A stretch of DNA of 64,000 bases from Aquimarina aquimarini. Its GTDB lineage: Bacteria; Bacteroidota; Bacteroidia; Flavobacteriales; Flavobacteriaceae. Numbering within the stretch: the stretch's first letter is position 1; the number at the start of each line of letters is the position of its first letter. The stretch covers positions 62,001 through 126,000 of the forward strand of contig NZ_OMKE01000023.1 in the NCBI RefSeq assembly GCF_900299535.1. The letters run 5' to 3'. Of this stretch, positions 47,764-55,628 are shown in pieces. The notes under the pieces are model-generated. The model saw only the letters and a list, made by a program, of their open reading frames with translations. It had not been told where the DNA came from and did no database searches. The position numbers were made by a program, and so were the translations under genes.

Positions 47764-48387
47764 TCAATTTTTCTTTATAAAATCAGTAGGGTCTAGATAC
47801 CCACCAGTTTCTATTGCATACCCGCCACCAATATCCATAAAAATACTATCTCTAATTTCTAGGTGTAAGTGGGCTTTGTATATGCCATTAGCATTACCAA
47901 TGGTTCCTATCTGAATTCCTTTTTTTATTAAATCTCCTTCTTTTACGAATATTGAATTACAGTGTGCATATACAGATTCATAATATTTTCCTTTGAATTT
48001 ATGTATAACTCTGATTACTTTACCCCAACCTCCTTGGATATCTTTTGCAAAAGAGACATATCCATTAGCTATTGTATAAATAGGATCTCCCATATCGGTG
48101 TTACCACCTCCAACGCCATTCCAATCATCACCTAAATGATTGTTCTCTTTAAACTTTTGTGCGTTGTAATAGCCTTTTGCATTAGGTTTTCCTACAGGAA
48201 AATCAAAACTGGTAGCTATAAAATCAGGATTATTCTTAAAAACAGTAGTATATTTTTGGTATCGATCCTGTGAGGTGTTTGTATGAGTAACAACGGTAGC
48301 CTTACTATGTTGAATAGTTGAAACTTTTTGCTTCTCTTTACAAGATAGTATAATTACAAATATGGATACTAGTATAAGCCTAGTCAT
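47764..48387 (-). CDS. M23 family peptidase lipoprotein
   Basis: From ATG 48387 the protein has 207 residues, with a lipoprotein signal MTRLILVSIFVIILSC (lipidated Cys16). The LysM-free catalytic domain has HLGDDWNGVGGGNTD (first zinc ligands) and HLHLEIRD (last His pair). M23 enzymes cut peptide bridges in peptidoglycan. The fold is similar to that of EnvC-type proteins, but the active residues look intact. It lies between the 3-hydroxybutyryl-CoA dehydrogenase and DUF1015 genes, with its own terminator. Confidence 0.9.
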   Translation of the reverse strand: MTRLILVSIFVIILSCKEKQKVSTIQHSKATVVTHTNTSQDRYQKYTTVFKNNPDFIATSFDFPVGKPNAKGYYNAQKFKENNHLGDDWNGVGGGNTDMGDPIYTIANGYVSFAKDIQGGWGKVIRVIHKFKGKYYESVYAHCNSIFVKEGDLIKKGIQIGTIGNANGIYKAHLHLEIRDSIFMDIGGGYAIETGGYLDPTDFIKKN

Positions 48388-48410
48388 TGTAAATGGATAC
48401 AATTGATTTT

Positions 48411-49298
48411 TTAAACGAATTGTTTTGAAACGTTTTCTGCTTTCCTACTTTCAGAATAGTCATAAAACCCTTCTCCACTTTTTACACCAAGTTTACCGGC
48501 CATTACCATATTAACTAATAGAGGGCAAGGAGCATATTTAGGGTTTTTAAATCCTTCATACATTACGTTAAGTATAGATAAACATACGTCTAAACCAATA
48601 AAATCAGCTAGTTGTAGAGGTCCCATTGGATGTGCCATTCCTAATTTCATCACTGTATCAATTTCTGCTACTCCAGCAACACCATTATACAATGTTTCTA
48701 TAGATTCATTGATCATAGGCATAAGGATACGGTTTGCTACAAAGCCTGGGTAATCATTTACTTCTACAGGAACCTTACCTAGTGTTTTAGAGATTTCCAT
48801 AATAGTATTGGTTACTTCATCAGAAGTATTATATCCTCTGATTATCTCTACCAATTTCATAATTGGCACAGGATTCATAAAATGCATTCCTATAACCATA
48901 TCAGGACGATTTGTTACAGCAGCTATTTGTGTAATCGATATAGACGAGGTATTTGTAGCTAAAATGGTATGTTCTGAACAAACTTCACTTAATTCTTCAA
49001 AGATTTTTAATTTTAGGTTTACATTTTCTGTAGCAGCTTCTACAACCAACTCAGCATATTCTACTCCTTCTTTGATATTAGTATAGGTAGCAATATTATC
49101 CAAAGTAGCTTCTTTATCTGCTTCAGATATTTTTTCTTTGGCAATCATTCTATCCAAATTCTTAGTGATAGTGGCTAATCCTTTATCAAGTGATTGTTGT
49201 GAGATATCTATGAGTTGTACTTTAAACCCTTTTTGAGCAAAAGTATGTGCAATTCCGTTTCCCATAGTTCCCGCTCCGATTACTGCAATGTTTTTCAT
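48411..49298 (-). CDS. 3-hydroxybutyryl-CoA dehydrogenase
   Basis: This 295-residue protein has a Rossmann domain with GAGTMGNGIAHTF (7-19) and ATNTSSISI, and a C-terminal domain with DYPGFVANRILMPM and the PMGPLQLADFIGLD active region. It reduces acetoacetyl-CoA or oxidises 3-hydroxybutyryl-CoA. It follows the Gfo/Idh/MocA gene by 46 bp on the same strand and probably belongs to that operon. Confidence 0.94.
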   Translation of the reverse strand: MKNIAVIGAGTMGNGIAHTFAQKGFKVQLIDISQQSLDKGLATITKNLDRMIAKEKISEADKEATLDNIATYTNIKEGVEYAELVVEAATENVNLKLKIFEELSEVCSEHTILATNTSSISITQIAAVTNRPDMVIGMHFMNPVPIMKLVEIIRGYNTSDEVTNTIMEISKTLGKVPVEVNDYPGFVANRILMPMINESIETLYNGVAGVAEIDTVMKLGMAHPMGPLQLADFIGLDVCLSILNVMYEGFKNPKYAPCPLLVNMVMAGKLGVKSGEGFYDYSESRKAENVSKQFV

Positions 49299-49344
49299 AT
49301 GTGTATTGTTTTTTTGTTAAAGTAAGTGTATTTTGTTTTTATTG

Positions 49345-50310
49345 TTAATGAGAAAAACAATCAATGATTTTTAAAGCTACCTCTAATGCTTTTTTACCTT
49401 GTTCTAGAGAAACAATGGGTGTTGTATTGTTCTTAATGGCTTGTGCAAAGGTATCCAGCTCATCCAGTATTGCATTATTAGATGCAATATCGGGGTTGTC
49501 AAAATAAATTTGTTTTTTTATTCCTTCTGCATTTTGTAATATCATAGCAAAATCATCAGGTTTTTCTGGAGCATCTTTCATTTTTACAACTTCGCATTTT
49601 TTTTCAAAGAAATCTACAGAGATATACGCATCACGTTGGAAAAATCTGGATTTTCTCATATTCTTTAGTGAGATTCTACTTGCTGTAAGATTCGCGACAC
49701 ATCCATTTTCAAATTCGATACGAGCATTTGCTATATCTGGCGTTTCACTAATTACAGATACACCACTAGCACTAATATGTTTGACTTCAGAATGTACAAC
49801 ATTTAGTATTGCATCAATATCGTGAATCATAAGATCTAAAACGACAGGAACATCAGTTCCTCTGGGGTTAAATTCTGCTAGTCTGTGTGATTCGATAAAC
49901 ATTGGGTTATCAATTTTATCGGCTACAGCTGTATAGGCAGGATTAAACCGTTCTACATGACCAACTTGTCCCTTTACATTATAAGTATTGGCGAGATCAA
50001 TAAGTTGTTTAGCTTCGTCTACAGTATTTGTAATTGGTTTTTCTATAAAAACGTGTTTACCCGCTTTGATCGCTTGTTTTGCTACTTCAAAATGAGCAAA
50101 AGTTGGGGTGACTATATCTACTACATCAACAGCATCTATTAATTCCTGAGCAGAATTAAACAATTGATATCCGAATTCATCAGAGATAGCTTTAGCTTGG
50201 GCCTCACTAGCATCGTAGAAACCTATTAGTTCATAATTGTCTGATTGTTGTAGAAGACGTAAATGGATTTTACCAAGGTGTCCCGCACCGAGTACTCCAG
50301 CTTTGAGCAT
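49345..50310 (-). CDS. Gfo/Idh/MocA family oxidoreductase
   Basis: This 321-residue NAD(P)-dependent oxidoreductase has an N-terminal GAGHLGKIHLRLL nucleotide motif (8-20) and the EKPITNTVDEA segment with a catalytic Lys near residue 95. Substrates in this family are sugars, inositols or related polyols. This one is not assigned. It is the first gene of the minus-strand group here and is divergent from pcm. Confidence 0.9.
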   Translation of the reverse strand: MLKAGVLGAGHLGKIHLRLLQQSDNYELIGFYDASEAQAKAISDEFGYQLFNSAQELIDAVDVVDIVTPTFAHFEVAKQAIKAGKHVFIEKPITNTVDEAKQLIDLANTYNVKGQVGHVERFNPAYTAVADKIDNPMFIESHRLAEFNPRGTDVPVVLDLMIHDIDAILNVVHSEVKHISASGVSVISETPDIANARIEFENGCVANLTASRISLKNMRKSRFFQRDAYISVDFFEKKCEVVKMKDAPEKPDDFAMILQNAEGIKKQIYFDNPDIASNNAILDELDTFAQAIKNNTTPIVSLEQGKKALEVALKIIDCFSH

Positions 50311-50460
50311 AATTCAAGATTTTACACAAAAATAGTATTATTTATAAATTTTGAATCCTAATTATATCTAAAATGCAAAATTTTAGTCAGAACATAAAAA
50401 TAGTTTATAAATCTTTAAAATGTTTATGTAATTTTATCCGGCTAAATAACCCTTATAATA

Positions 50461-51102
50461 GTGAAAGATACCCTTAGACATGCTGGAAAAAGAAAACAAT
50501 TGGTAGATGTACTGATCAAAAAAGGGATCAAGAGCAAAGCCGTATTATCTGCTATAGCCAAGATTCCTAGGCATTTATTTATTGATTCTGGATTCGAAGA
50601 TCATGCATATCAAGATAAAGCGTTTCCGATTGGTGCAGATCAAACGATTTCTCAACCATATACTGTAGCTTTTCAAAGTGAATTATTAAAAGTAGAAAGA
50701 GGAGATCAAGTATTAGAAATTGGTACGGGATCTGGATATCAAACGGCAGTTTTATGTGAACTTGGAGTCAAAGTATATAGTATTGAACGACAAAAAGAGC
50801 TCTTTAAAAAAACAAAATTGTTATTGTCAAAATTAGGATATCGACCTAAGTATTTATCATTTGGAGATGGATATAAAGGATTAGTAGAACATGCACCATA
50901 TAAAGCTATTATTGTAACTGCGGGTGCTCCTTATGTTCCCAAACCATTATTAAGTCAATTGCAAATCAATGGGCGTTTGGTGATTCCTGTGGGAGAAAAA
51001 GTGCAGATAATGACCCTTTTTGTTCGTAAAAGCGAAACAGCATTTGAAAAACATGAATTTGGAGAGTTTCGATTTGTTCCTCTGTTAGAGGATAAAAATT
51101 GA
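50461..51102 (+). CDS. pcm: Protein-L-isoaspartate O-methyltransferase
   Basis: Pcm repairs isoaspartyl residues by methylation. This 213-residue enzyme has SAM motif VLEIGTGSGYQT (84-95), the TISQPYTVA active region (62-70) and a conserved C-terminal part. The start is GTG 50461. The stop overlaps the next gene's TTG by 4 bp. Confidence 0.94.
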   Translation: MKDTLRHAGKRKQLVDVLIKKGIKSKAVLSAIAKIPRHLFIDSGFEDHAYQDKAFPIGADQTISQPYTVAFQSELLKVERGDQVLEIGTGSGYQTAVLCELGVKVYSIERQKELFKKTKLLLSKLGYRPKYLSFGDGYKGLVEHAPYKAIIVTAGAPYVPKPLLSQLQINGRLVIPVGEKVQIMTLFVRKSETAFEKHEFGEFRFVPLLEDKN

Positions 51103-51698
51103 GTTCAGTGAAAAAAGCAGAAGTTATACTTGGCTTTTTTATTTTCTTAGGAATTGTTTTGTTTATATCGAATTATCCTTTTGGAGCTGTAATACTACTG
51201 CTTGCTGGTTTGATGTTGTCTGGGTTTTATATAGGATATGGAGTCTTTCTGTTTAATGATATTAGTTTACGAGCATTACTTACTAAAGGAACATCTTTGT
51301 TTAGAGATATAAAGGTACAAGATATTATGCTCTCTATCATTAGTAGTATTAGTATTTCTATTCTTATAATGGGGGTACTTTTTAAAGTGTTGAGGTGGCC
51401 TTTTGCTCATGAGAATCTTTTGGTTGGTTTCATTATGGTTGTGATAGCTTTGGGATTTGTTTTGAGAAATCGTTTAGTAAATAAAAGAACGGTTTATAGG
51501 AGACTTTTTTTGAGATTAATTGTGTTTGGGGGAATAGGTCTCGCATTGCTAACTCAATCAAACTCTATATTTATAGAATTGAAATACAAAGATTACCCGA
51601 ATTATATTGAAGCAGTCAAAGAATTAAATGAAGATCCTGATGATATTTTATTACAAGAAAAGGAACAACTAGAATATGATAAAATGAAAGGGAGATAA
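51099..51698 (+). CDS. Small polytopic membrane protein with GldL-like motif
   Basis: This 199-residue protein has about five hydrophobic helices and a basic C-terminal tail. A segment LFKVLRWPFAHENLL (about 90-104) resembles the FK(I/L)xHWPGA motif of GldL-type gliding proteins, but the rest does not match, so I cannot assign it. Translation from TTG 51099 is coupled to pcm by a 4-bp overlap. An alternative GTG lies at 51108. Function is unknown. Confidence 0.65.
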   Translation: MSSVKKAEVILGFFIFLGIVLFISNYPFGAVILLLAGLMLSGFYIGYGVFLFNDISLRALLTKGTSLFRDIKVQDIMLSIISSISISILIMGVLFKVLRWPFAHENLLVGFIMVVIALGFVLRNRLVNKRTVYRRLFLRLIVFGGIGLALLTQSNSIFIELKYKDYPNYIEAVKELNEDPDDILLQEKEQLEYDKMKGR

Positions 51699-51723
51699 TT
51701 AGTAACGATTAATTACTTCTTTG

Positions 51724-52182
51724 TTATCTGAAATCCTTTTTAATACGATCAAGGTTTCTTTTGTTATCTCTATCTTTTATAGTTTCACGTTTATCATACA
51801 TCTTTTTACCTCTAGCAAGAGCGATATTAAGTTTTGCCAATCCACGATCATTTACAAAGAGTCGGGTAGGAATGATGGTTAATCCTGAATTTTTTACTTC
51901 TTTTTCAAGTTTTTTTAATTCTTTTTTATTTAATAATAGTTTTCGTTCACTTTTTGGATTGTGATTAAAATAGGTAGCATGAGAATATTCTTCAATATTC
52001 ATGTTGATTACAAATAGTTCATTATTATTAAATTCACAAAAACTCTCTGCAATACCTGCTTTACCTTCTCGTATTGCTTTTATTTCTGTACCAACAAGTT
52101 TGATTCCAGCAGTATATTTATCGATGAATTCATATTCAAATTTGGCCTTACGATTGAGTATATTGATCTTATTCTGTTTCAT
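51724..52182 (-). CDS. smpB: SsrA-binding protein
   Basis: SmpB delivers tmRNA to stalled ribosomes. This 152-residue protein has a beta-barrel with KAKFEYEFIDKYTAGIKLVG, the GTEIKAIREGKAGIAESFC core, and a basic C-terminal tail ending DRDNKRNLDRIKKDF. The length is normal. It is convergent with the upstream membrane protein gene. Confidence 0.97.
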   Translation of the reverse strand: MKQNKINILNRKAKFEYEFIDKYTAGIKLVGTEIKAIREGKAGIAESFCEFNNNELFVINMNIEEYSHATYFNHNPKSERKLLLNKKELKKLEKEVKNSGLTIIPTRLFVNDRGLAKLNIALARGKKMYDKRETIKDRDNKRNLDRIKKDFR

Positions 52183-52279
52183 GTCTGGATATTCGGGGTA
52201 CTTTTAATAAATAAATACAAAAGTACAAAGCTTTCCTGAAAGAAAGCCAAGTACAAAAAATGAATATACAAATACTTTT

Positions 52280-52645
52280 CTAAGGTTCTTGAAATTGAAT
52301 GGTAGATATCTTACTATCTGTACTAAGTTGTAAATCCATTATCAATACAGTTTTATCAAATTCAGCTGAGTAACTGTATATGTTTTCAGCTATTTCTATA
52401 AATGTTATACTCTTTAGGTTACCAAATTCTTTATAACAACCATTTATAAATAGAGAAACTCCTTTTTTTGTAGTTGCTTCTTGTAGTTCTGTAGTATACA
52501 TATCATAAATAGCATCTACATCTTGGGCATTATAATTTTGTTGAAATTTCTTTGTTACGCTTTTGTAAGTAATTTCATCTTGAGATACAGTTGTATGAGT
52601 AATTGAGCATAGTAAGATTAGAACGACATATCGTATGGTGATCAT
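52280..52645 (-). CDS. Small secreted protein, DUF3887-like
   Basis: This 121-residue protein has a signal peptide (about 1-21, ending TVSQ). A single small alpha/beta domain has a KKFQQNYNAQDVDAIYDMYT segment like the FxxNYxxxDVxxIYxxFS start of DUF3887. The rest is divergent. Function is unknown. It lies between smpB and a divergent DUF6503 gene. Confidence 0.65.
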   Translation of the reverse strand: MITIRYVVLILLCSITHTTVSQDEITYKSVTKKFQQNYNAQDVDAIYDMYTTELQEATTKKGVSLFINGCYKEFGNLKSITFIEIAENIYSYSAEFDKTVLIMDLQLSTDSKISTIQFQEP

Positions 52646-52865
52646 ATTTTGGGTAGTTTTTAATATTATTTTTTCATTCTTAAATTTATAAAAAAATAAT
52701 AATTGATTGAAATGAAAGCTTAAGTTTATTTTGGTAATAGTTTGATGGTTAGTTTGTTATTAAGAAGTAGGTAATGATTTTGTTATAGAAGTTCTTTAGT
52801 TTAACATAATCCTTACACTTATTGATAGGGTAAAGGTTAAATTAGTTTTTTTTAAATTAATTTAT

Positions 52866-53603
52866 ATGAGACGCTATTTTGGGATACTATTGGTGACCTT
52901 TTCTTTTTTGAATATAACGATTGCTCAATCTTCTGCTACAGAAATAGTTGATAATGCAATTAAAATTTCTGGTGGAACAACATATGATAATGCAGTTGTA
53001 TATTTTTCTTTTAGAAATAAAACTTATAGAAGTGATAGAAAGAAAGGGATGTATAAGCTAGAGAGGTTTGTAGATACTCCTAATGGTGTAATACATGATG
53101 CAGTAGGTAATTCTGGATTAAAACGTGCTATAGAGAATTGCCCTGTAAAAGTTCCAGATTCTTTGGTAACAAGAATAAGCGATGGTGTAAATTCTGTGCA
53201 TTATTTTGCTAATTTACCCTATGGACTTAATGCTACTGCAGTCAATAAAAAATTAATAGGAGAAGCTACAATCAATGAGATTTCATATTTTAAGATACAA
53301 GTAACATTTAACCAAGAGGGGGGAGGTACTGATTATGAAGATGAGTTTATGTATTGGATTCGTAAGGAGGATTTTACAGTAGATTATCTAGCTTATAAAT
53401 ACGCTGTTAATGGGGGAGGTATACGTTTTAGAGAAGCTTATAATTCAAGAGTAGTAAACGGAATACGCTTTGTAGATTATAATAATTATAAGGCAGATGA
53501 TTTGAGTACTCCTTTGAGTAATTTGGATGAATTATTTGAAAAAGGGAGGTTGAAATTACTTTCAAAAATAGAATTAAAAGATATCTACGTATATCCCAAT
53601 TAA
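52866..53603 (+). CDS. DUF6503-like exported protein
   Basis: This 245-residue protein has a signal peptide (about 1-20, ending TIAQ) and one large beta-rich domain with VHYFANLPYGLNATAVNK (about 114-131). I recall the family as DUF6503, common in Flavobacteriaceae. No enzyme motif is recognised. The end overlaps the convergent phosphatase gene by 4 bp. It is divergent from the DUF3887-like gene. Confidence 0.75.
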   Translation: MRRYFGILLVTFSFLNITIAQSSATEIVDNAIKISGGTTYDNAVVYFSFRNKTYRSDRKKGMYKLERFVDTPNGVIHDAVGNSGLKRAIENCPVKVPDSLVTRISDGVNSVHYFANLPYGLNATAVNKKLIGEATINEISYFKIQVTFNQEGGGTDYEDEFMYWIRKEDFTVDYLAYKYAVNGGGIRFREAYNSRVVNGIRFVDYNNYKADDLSTPLSNLDELFEKGRLKLLSKIELKDIYVYPN

Positions 53604-54103
53604 TTTATGATAAGTACAGTGTCAGTAATTACTTCTCCTGTGATCTTTACAATAAATAATTTACCATAGATCGTCTCATCGATTGAGTTGTATTTATTTT
53701 TGCCAATTATTTTATTTACAAAAGTAGGAGTCGTATTACTATGACCTACTACAACTGTTGTTTTTCCAATAGTATTTTGCTGAAAATCGATATCGTTTAG
53801 TTTTTTAGGATTGTAAATTTTCATTTCTAATCCTTTGCTTTTTGCGATAGGTGCTGCAGTTTTTTTTGTTCTAATATAATCAGTGGTGTATACGTAATCT
53901 ATAGGAGTATCCTCAAGTATTTTTGCCCAATTTTTTGATCGTATTTTACCTGATTCAGTAAGTTTTGGGTTATGATCTTTTGGATTACTTAAATCTTTTT
54001 CTGCATGTCTAATAAAAAAATAAGTGGTGGTTGGTTGCTGAGAGTTTTGAGCAGAACCTACCCATGAAAAAGAAACAATAAATAGAGCTATTAATATTCT
54101 CAT
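53600..54103 (-). CDS. SixA/phosphoglycerate-mutase-like histidine phosphatase
   Basis: This 167-residue exported protein has a signal peptide (about 1-18) and the RHAEKD motif (about 33-38) of the histidine phosphatase superfamily. A second conserved His sits in VVVGHSNTTP. It may act on periplasmic phosphate esters or phosphohistidine, but the substrate is not known. It overlaps the convergent DUF6503 gene by 4 bp. Confidence 0.87.
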   Translation of the reverse strand: MRILIALFIVSFSWVGSAQNSQQPTTTYFFIRHAEKDLSNPKDHNPKLTESGKIRSKNWAKILEDTPIDYVYTTDYIRTKKTAAPIAKSKGLEMKIYNPKKLNDIDFQQNTIGKTTVVVGHSNTTPTFVNKIIGKNKYNSIDETIYGKLFIVKITGEVITDTVLIIN

Positions 54104-54121
54104 AGTATTTTTAAATACGAA

Positions 54122-54155
54122 AGCAGTTATAAAAAATATTTTTTATAACTGCTTG
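54122..54155. terminator. 34-bp perfect palindrome, probable terminator hairpin
   Basis: The left arm AAGCAGTTATAAAAAAT (54122-54138) is exactly complementary to the right arm ending in CTGCTT (54139-54155). It lies between the end of a tiny membrane-protein gene and the start of the phosphatase gene, both on the minus strand. It may be a terminator of the small gene, or a regulator site. Confidence 0.55.
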
Positions 54156-54157
54156 GT

Positions 54158-54282
54158 TATTCTAACATTCCTGTTTGCCAAACAACTAATACCATTGATA
54201 AGATTGCTATAATAAAAAATCCTATATAAATATAGGTGCTCCTCTTTTTATTAGAGGAACCTAAATTTCGAGAAAATTTCAT
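54158..54282 (-). CDS. Tiny single-pass membrane protein (39-41 residues)
   Basis: An ATG at 54282 on the minus strand opens a short frame: a basic N-terminus MKFSRNLGSSNKKRS, then the hydrophobic helix GFFIIAILSMVLVVW. The exact stop (about 54158-54163) is uncertain because I could not fix the base count near 54180 exactly. The positive-inside N-terminus plus one helix is what a real small membrane protein looks like. It lies in a 234-bp gap otherwise without genes, and I did not recognise a family. Confidence 0.5.
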
Positions 54283-54337
54283 GATAGTTAAGGTTTAATA
54301 GTTGTATTTATAATAAGACTATTAAAAAATAATATTG

Positions 54338-54820
54338 TTACACTTTTTGTGGTTTGAATTGTGAAATTCTTTCTTCAAAACTTGTTGCTGATATAGGAAC
54401 TACCACGTTTTGAAATAATTCTATGAGTTGTTGGTCATGTTTCCATTTTTTTTGTTTTGCAAGATTAAAATGCACAAAGGTGCTCCATAGTATAGCTTTG
54501 ATTTCTGTTTTATCTTGGTTCCACATTCTTATTTCTACTTGTAATTGATTTTCTGTAAACTGTATAAGCTGTGAATCAATAGTAACTTTTTCCATAAGGA
54601 GTGCTGGTCTTATGTAAGCTATTTGATTAGTACCAACAACCCAACTTACTCCTTTGCTTTTTGCGAGATCAAAAATATCGAGGTTATAGCACTCTTTTAT
54701 TTGATCCTCACGTGCATTAATCATATAGTTGATATATGATGCATTATTGAGATGATTAAAAGGATCACAATCTTGAAACCTTATTAGTGCTTTGCTTTCT
54801 GGTGTTTTTGTTAGTGTCAT
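54338..54820 (-). CDS. Acyl-CoA thioesterase-like hot-dog protein
   Basis: This 160-residue hot-dog protein has FQDCDPFNHLNNASYINYM (about 13-31), which carries the catalytic Asp and the NN-x-S-Y-I pattern of the 4HBT family. It probably hydrolyses acyl-CoA esters. The start lies 18 bp from a palindrome (54838-54853) that matches the operator in front of the neighbouring TetR gene, so it is likely repressed by that regulator. Confidence 0.88.
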   Translation of the reverse strand: MTLTKTPESKALIRFQDCDPFNHLNNASYINYMINAREDQIKECYNLDIFDLAKSKGVSWVVGTNQIAYIRPALLMEKVTIDSQLIQFTENQLQVEIRMWNQDKTEIKAILWSTFVHFNLAKQKKWKHDQQLIELFQNVVVPISATSFEERISQFKPQKV

Positions 54821-54837
54821 GATTTCTTTATTTATTT

Positions 54838-54853
54838 TATACCGATTGGTATA
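54838..54853. promoter_or_regulatory. TetR-type operator in front of the thioesterase gene
   Basis: TATACCGATTGGTATA differs from the core of the palindrome at 55503-55530 (TATACCAATTGGTATA) by one central base. The position, 18 bp upstream of the thioesterase ATG and close to the end of the TetR gene, suggests that both promoters are controlled by that TetR. Confidence 0.65.
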
Positions 54854-54876
54854 TTTTAGGTTAAAAAAAATGATAA

Positions 54877-55473
54877 TTATCTTTTTAGCTTTTTATGAAT
54901 CATGGTATCTATCTGATCCATGGTTTCCAATAAATAGCTGTTATCCTCCATAGTATGAGTCATAAAAATAGCACCTGTTATCATGCTATATAGTCGTTTT
55001 GCATATAGTATAGAATCTATTTCTTCTTTTATCTCGTTATGTTTTTTCCCCTTATCAATAAGTTTGGCTACATTGTTTTGAATTTTAGTGATAGCTGATT
55101 TTACATGTGCAAAAAGAGTAGGAATCTGATATTTTGCATCTACTCCCATATTGAGTACTGGACACCCACCTGTTTCTTGAGTATAATTGTAATAGTTTCT
55201 ATAAAAATCGGTAATTAAAAATAATTTCTCAATAGGTGATTTACTTAATGATTGATGCTCTGCAATACGATCTATCATATTTCCTTCGGTCATTTTGAAA
55301 GCAGCAATAGCCAGTTCTTCTTTATTTTTAAAATTACCATAAATTGCACCCTTGGTAAGCCCAGTAGCTTTGGTAATATCACTCAAACTAGTTGCAGCAT
55401 ACCCATTTCTATTAAATATAGGAGCAACGGTTTGAGTTATAAATTCCTTAGTCTGTTCGGCTTTTGTAAGCAT
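54877..55473 (-). CDS. TetR/AcrR family transcriptional regulator (first)
   Basis: From ATG 55473 the protein has 198 residues. The N-terminal helix-turn-helix lies at about 8-50, with SLSDITKATGLTKGAIYGNFKNKEEL. A C-terminal ligand domain includes GGCPVLNMGVDAKY (about 102-115). An in-frame start at 55533 is rejected because it would put 20 residues inside the operator and before the HTH. The 28-bp palindrome 30 bp upstream of the ATG suggests autoregulation, and the same core lies before the thioesterase. Confidence 0.9.
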   Translation of the reverse strand: MLTKAEQTKEFITQTVAPIFNRNGYAATSLSDITKATGLTKGAIYGNFKNKEELAIAAFKMTEGNMIDRIAEHQSLSKSPIEKLFLITDFYRNYYNYTQETGGCPVLNMGVDAKYQIPTLFAHVKSAITKIQNNVAKLIDKGKKHNEIKEEIDSILYAKRLYSMITGAIFMTHTMEDNSYLLETMDQIDTMIHKKLKR

Positions 55474-55502
55474 GTTATTTCTAATAATAAATGTAAATAT
55501 AT

Positions 55503-55530
55503 AAAAAATATACCAATTGGTATATTTTTT
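55503..55530. promoter_or_regulatory. 28-bp perfect palindrome, operator of the first TetR
   Basis: Arms AAAAAATATACCAA (55503-55516) and TTGGTATATTTTTT (55517-55530) are perfectly symmetrical. The site lies 30 bp from the TetR ATG in the shared intergenic region. Its 16-bp core recurs once in the window, before the thioesterase gene, at 54838-54853. Confidence 0.7.
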
Positions 55531-55560
55531 CATTTTGAATAGAATGTTTTATGTGAAATT

Positions 55561-55584
55561 TTAATAAACGGTGTCGTTTATTAA
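55561..55584. promoter_or_regulatory. Candidate operator 1 of the second TetR
   Basis: TTAATAAACG (55561-55570), four bases, then CGTTTATTAA (55575-55584) form a perfect 10-bp inverted repeat. It lies just upstream of the -7 element at 55596-55603, about where the -33 region would be. A related site follows at 55607-55628. Confidence 0.55.
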
Positions 55585-55595
55585 AATTGATTGCG

Positions 55596-55603
55596 TAGAT
55601 TTG
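55596..55603 (+). promoter_or_regulatory. Candidate -7 element of the second TetR gene
   Basis: TAGATTTG matches TAnnTTTG. It lies 25 bp before the GTG start and between the two inverted repeats, so a bound regulator could block it. Confidence 0.45.
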
Positions 55604-55606
55604 TTT

Positions 55607-55628
55607 AATTAAACGTAAGCGTCTAATT
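55607..55628. promoter_or_regulatory. Candidate operator 2 of the second TetR
   Basis: AATTAAACG (55607-55615), four bases, then CGTCTAATT (55620-55628) match operator 1 in arm sequence and spacing with one mismatch. The centres of the two repeats lie 45 bp apart. The site ends directly before the GTG start codon. Confidence 0.5.
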
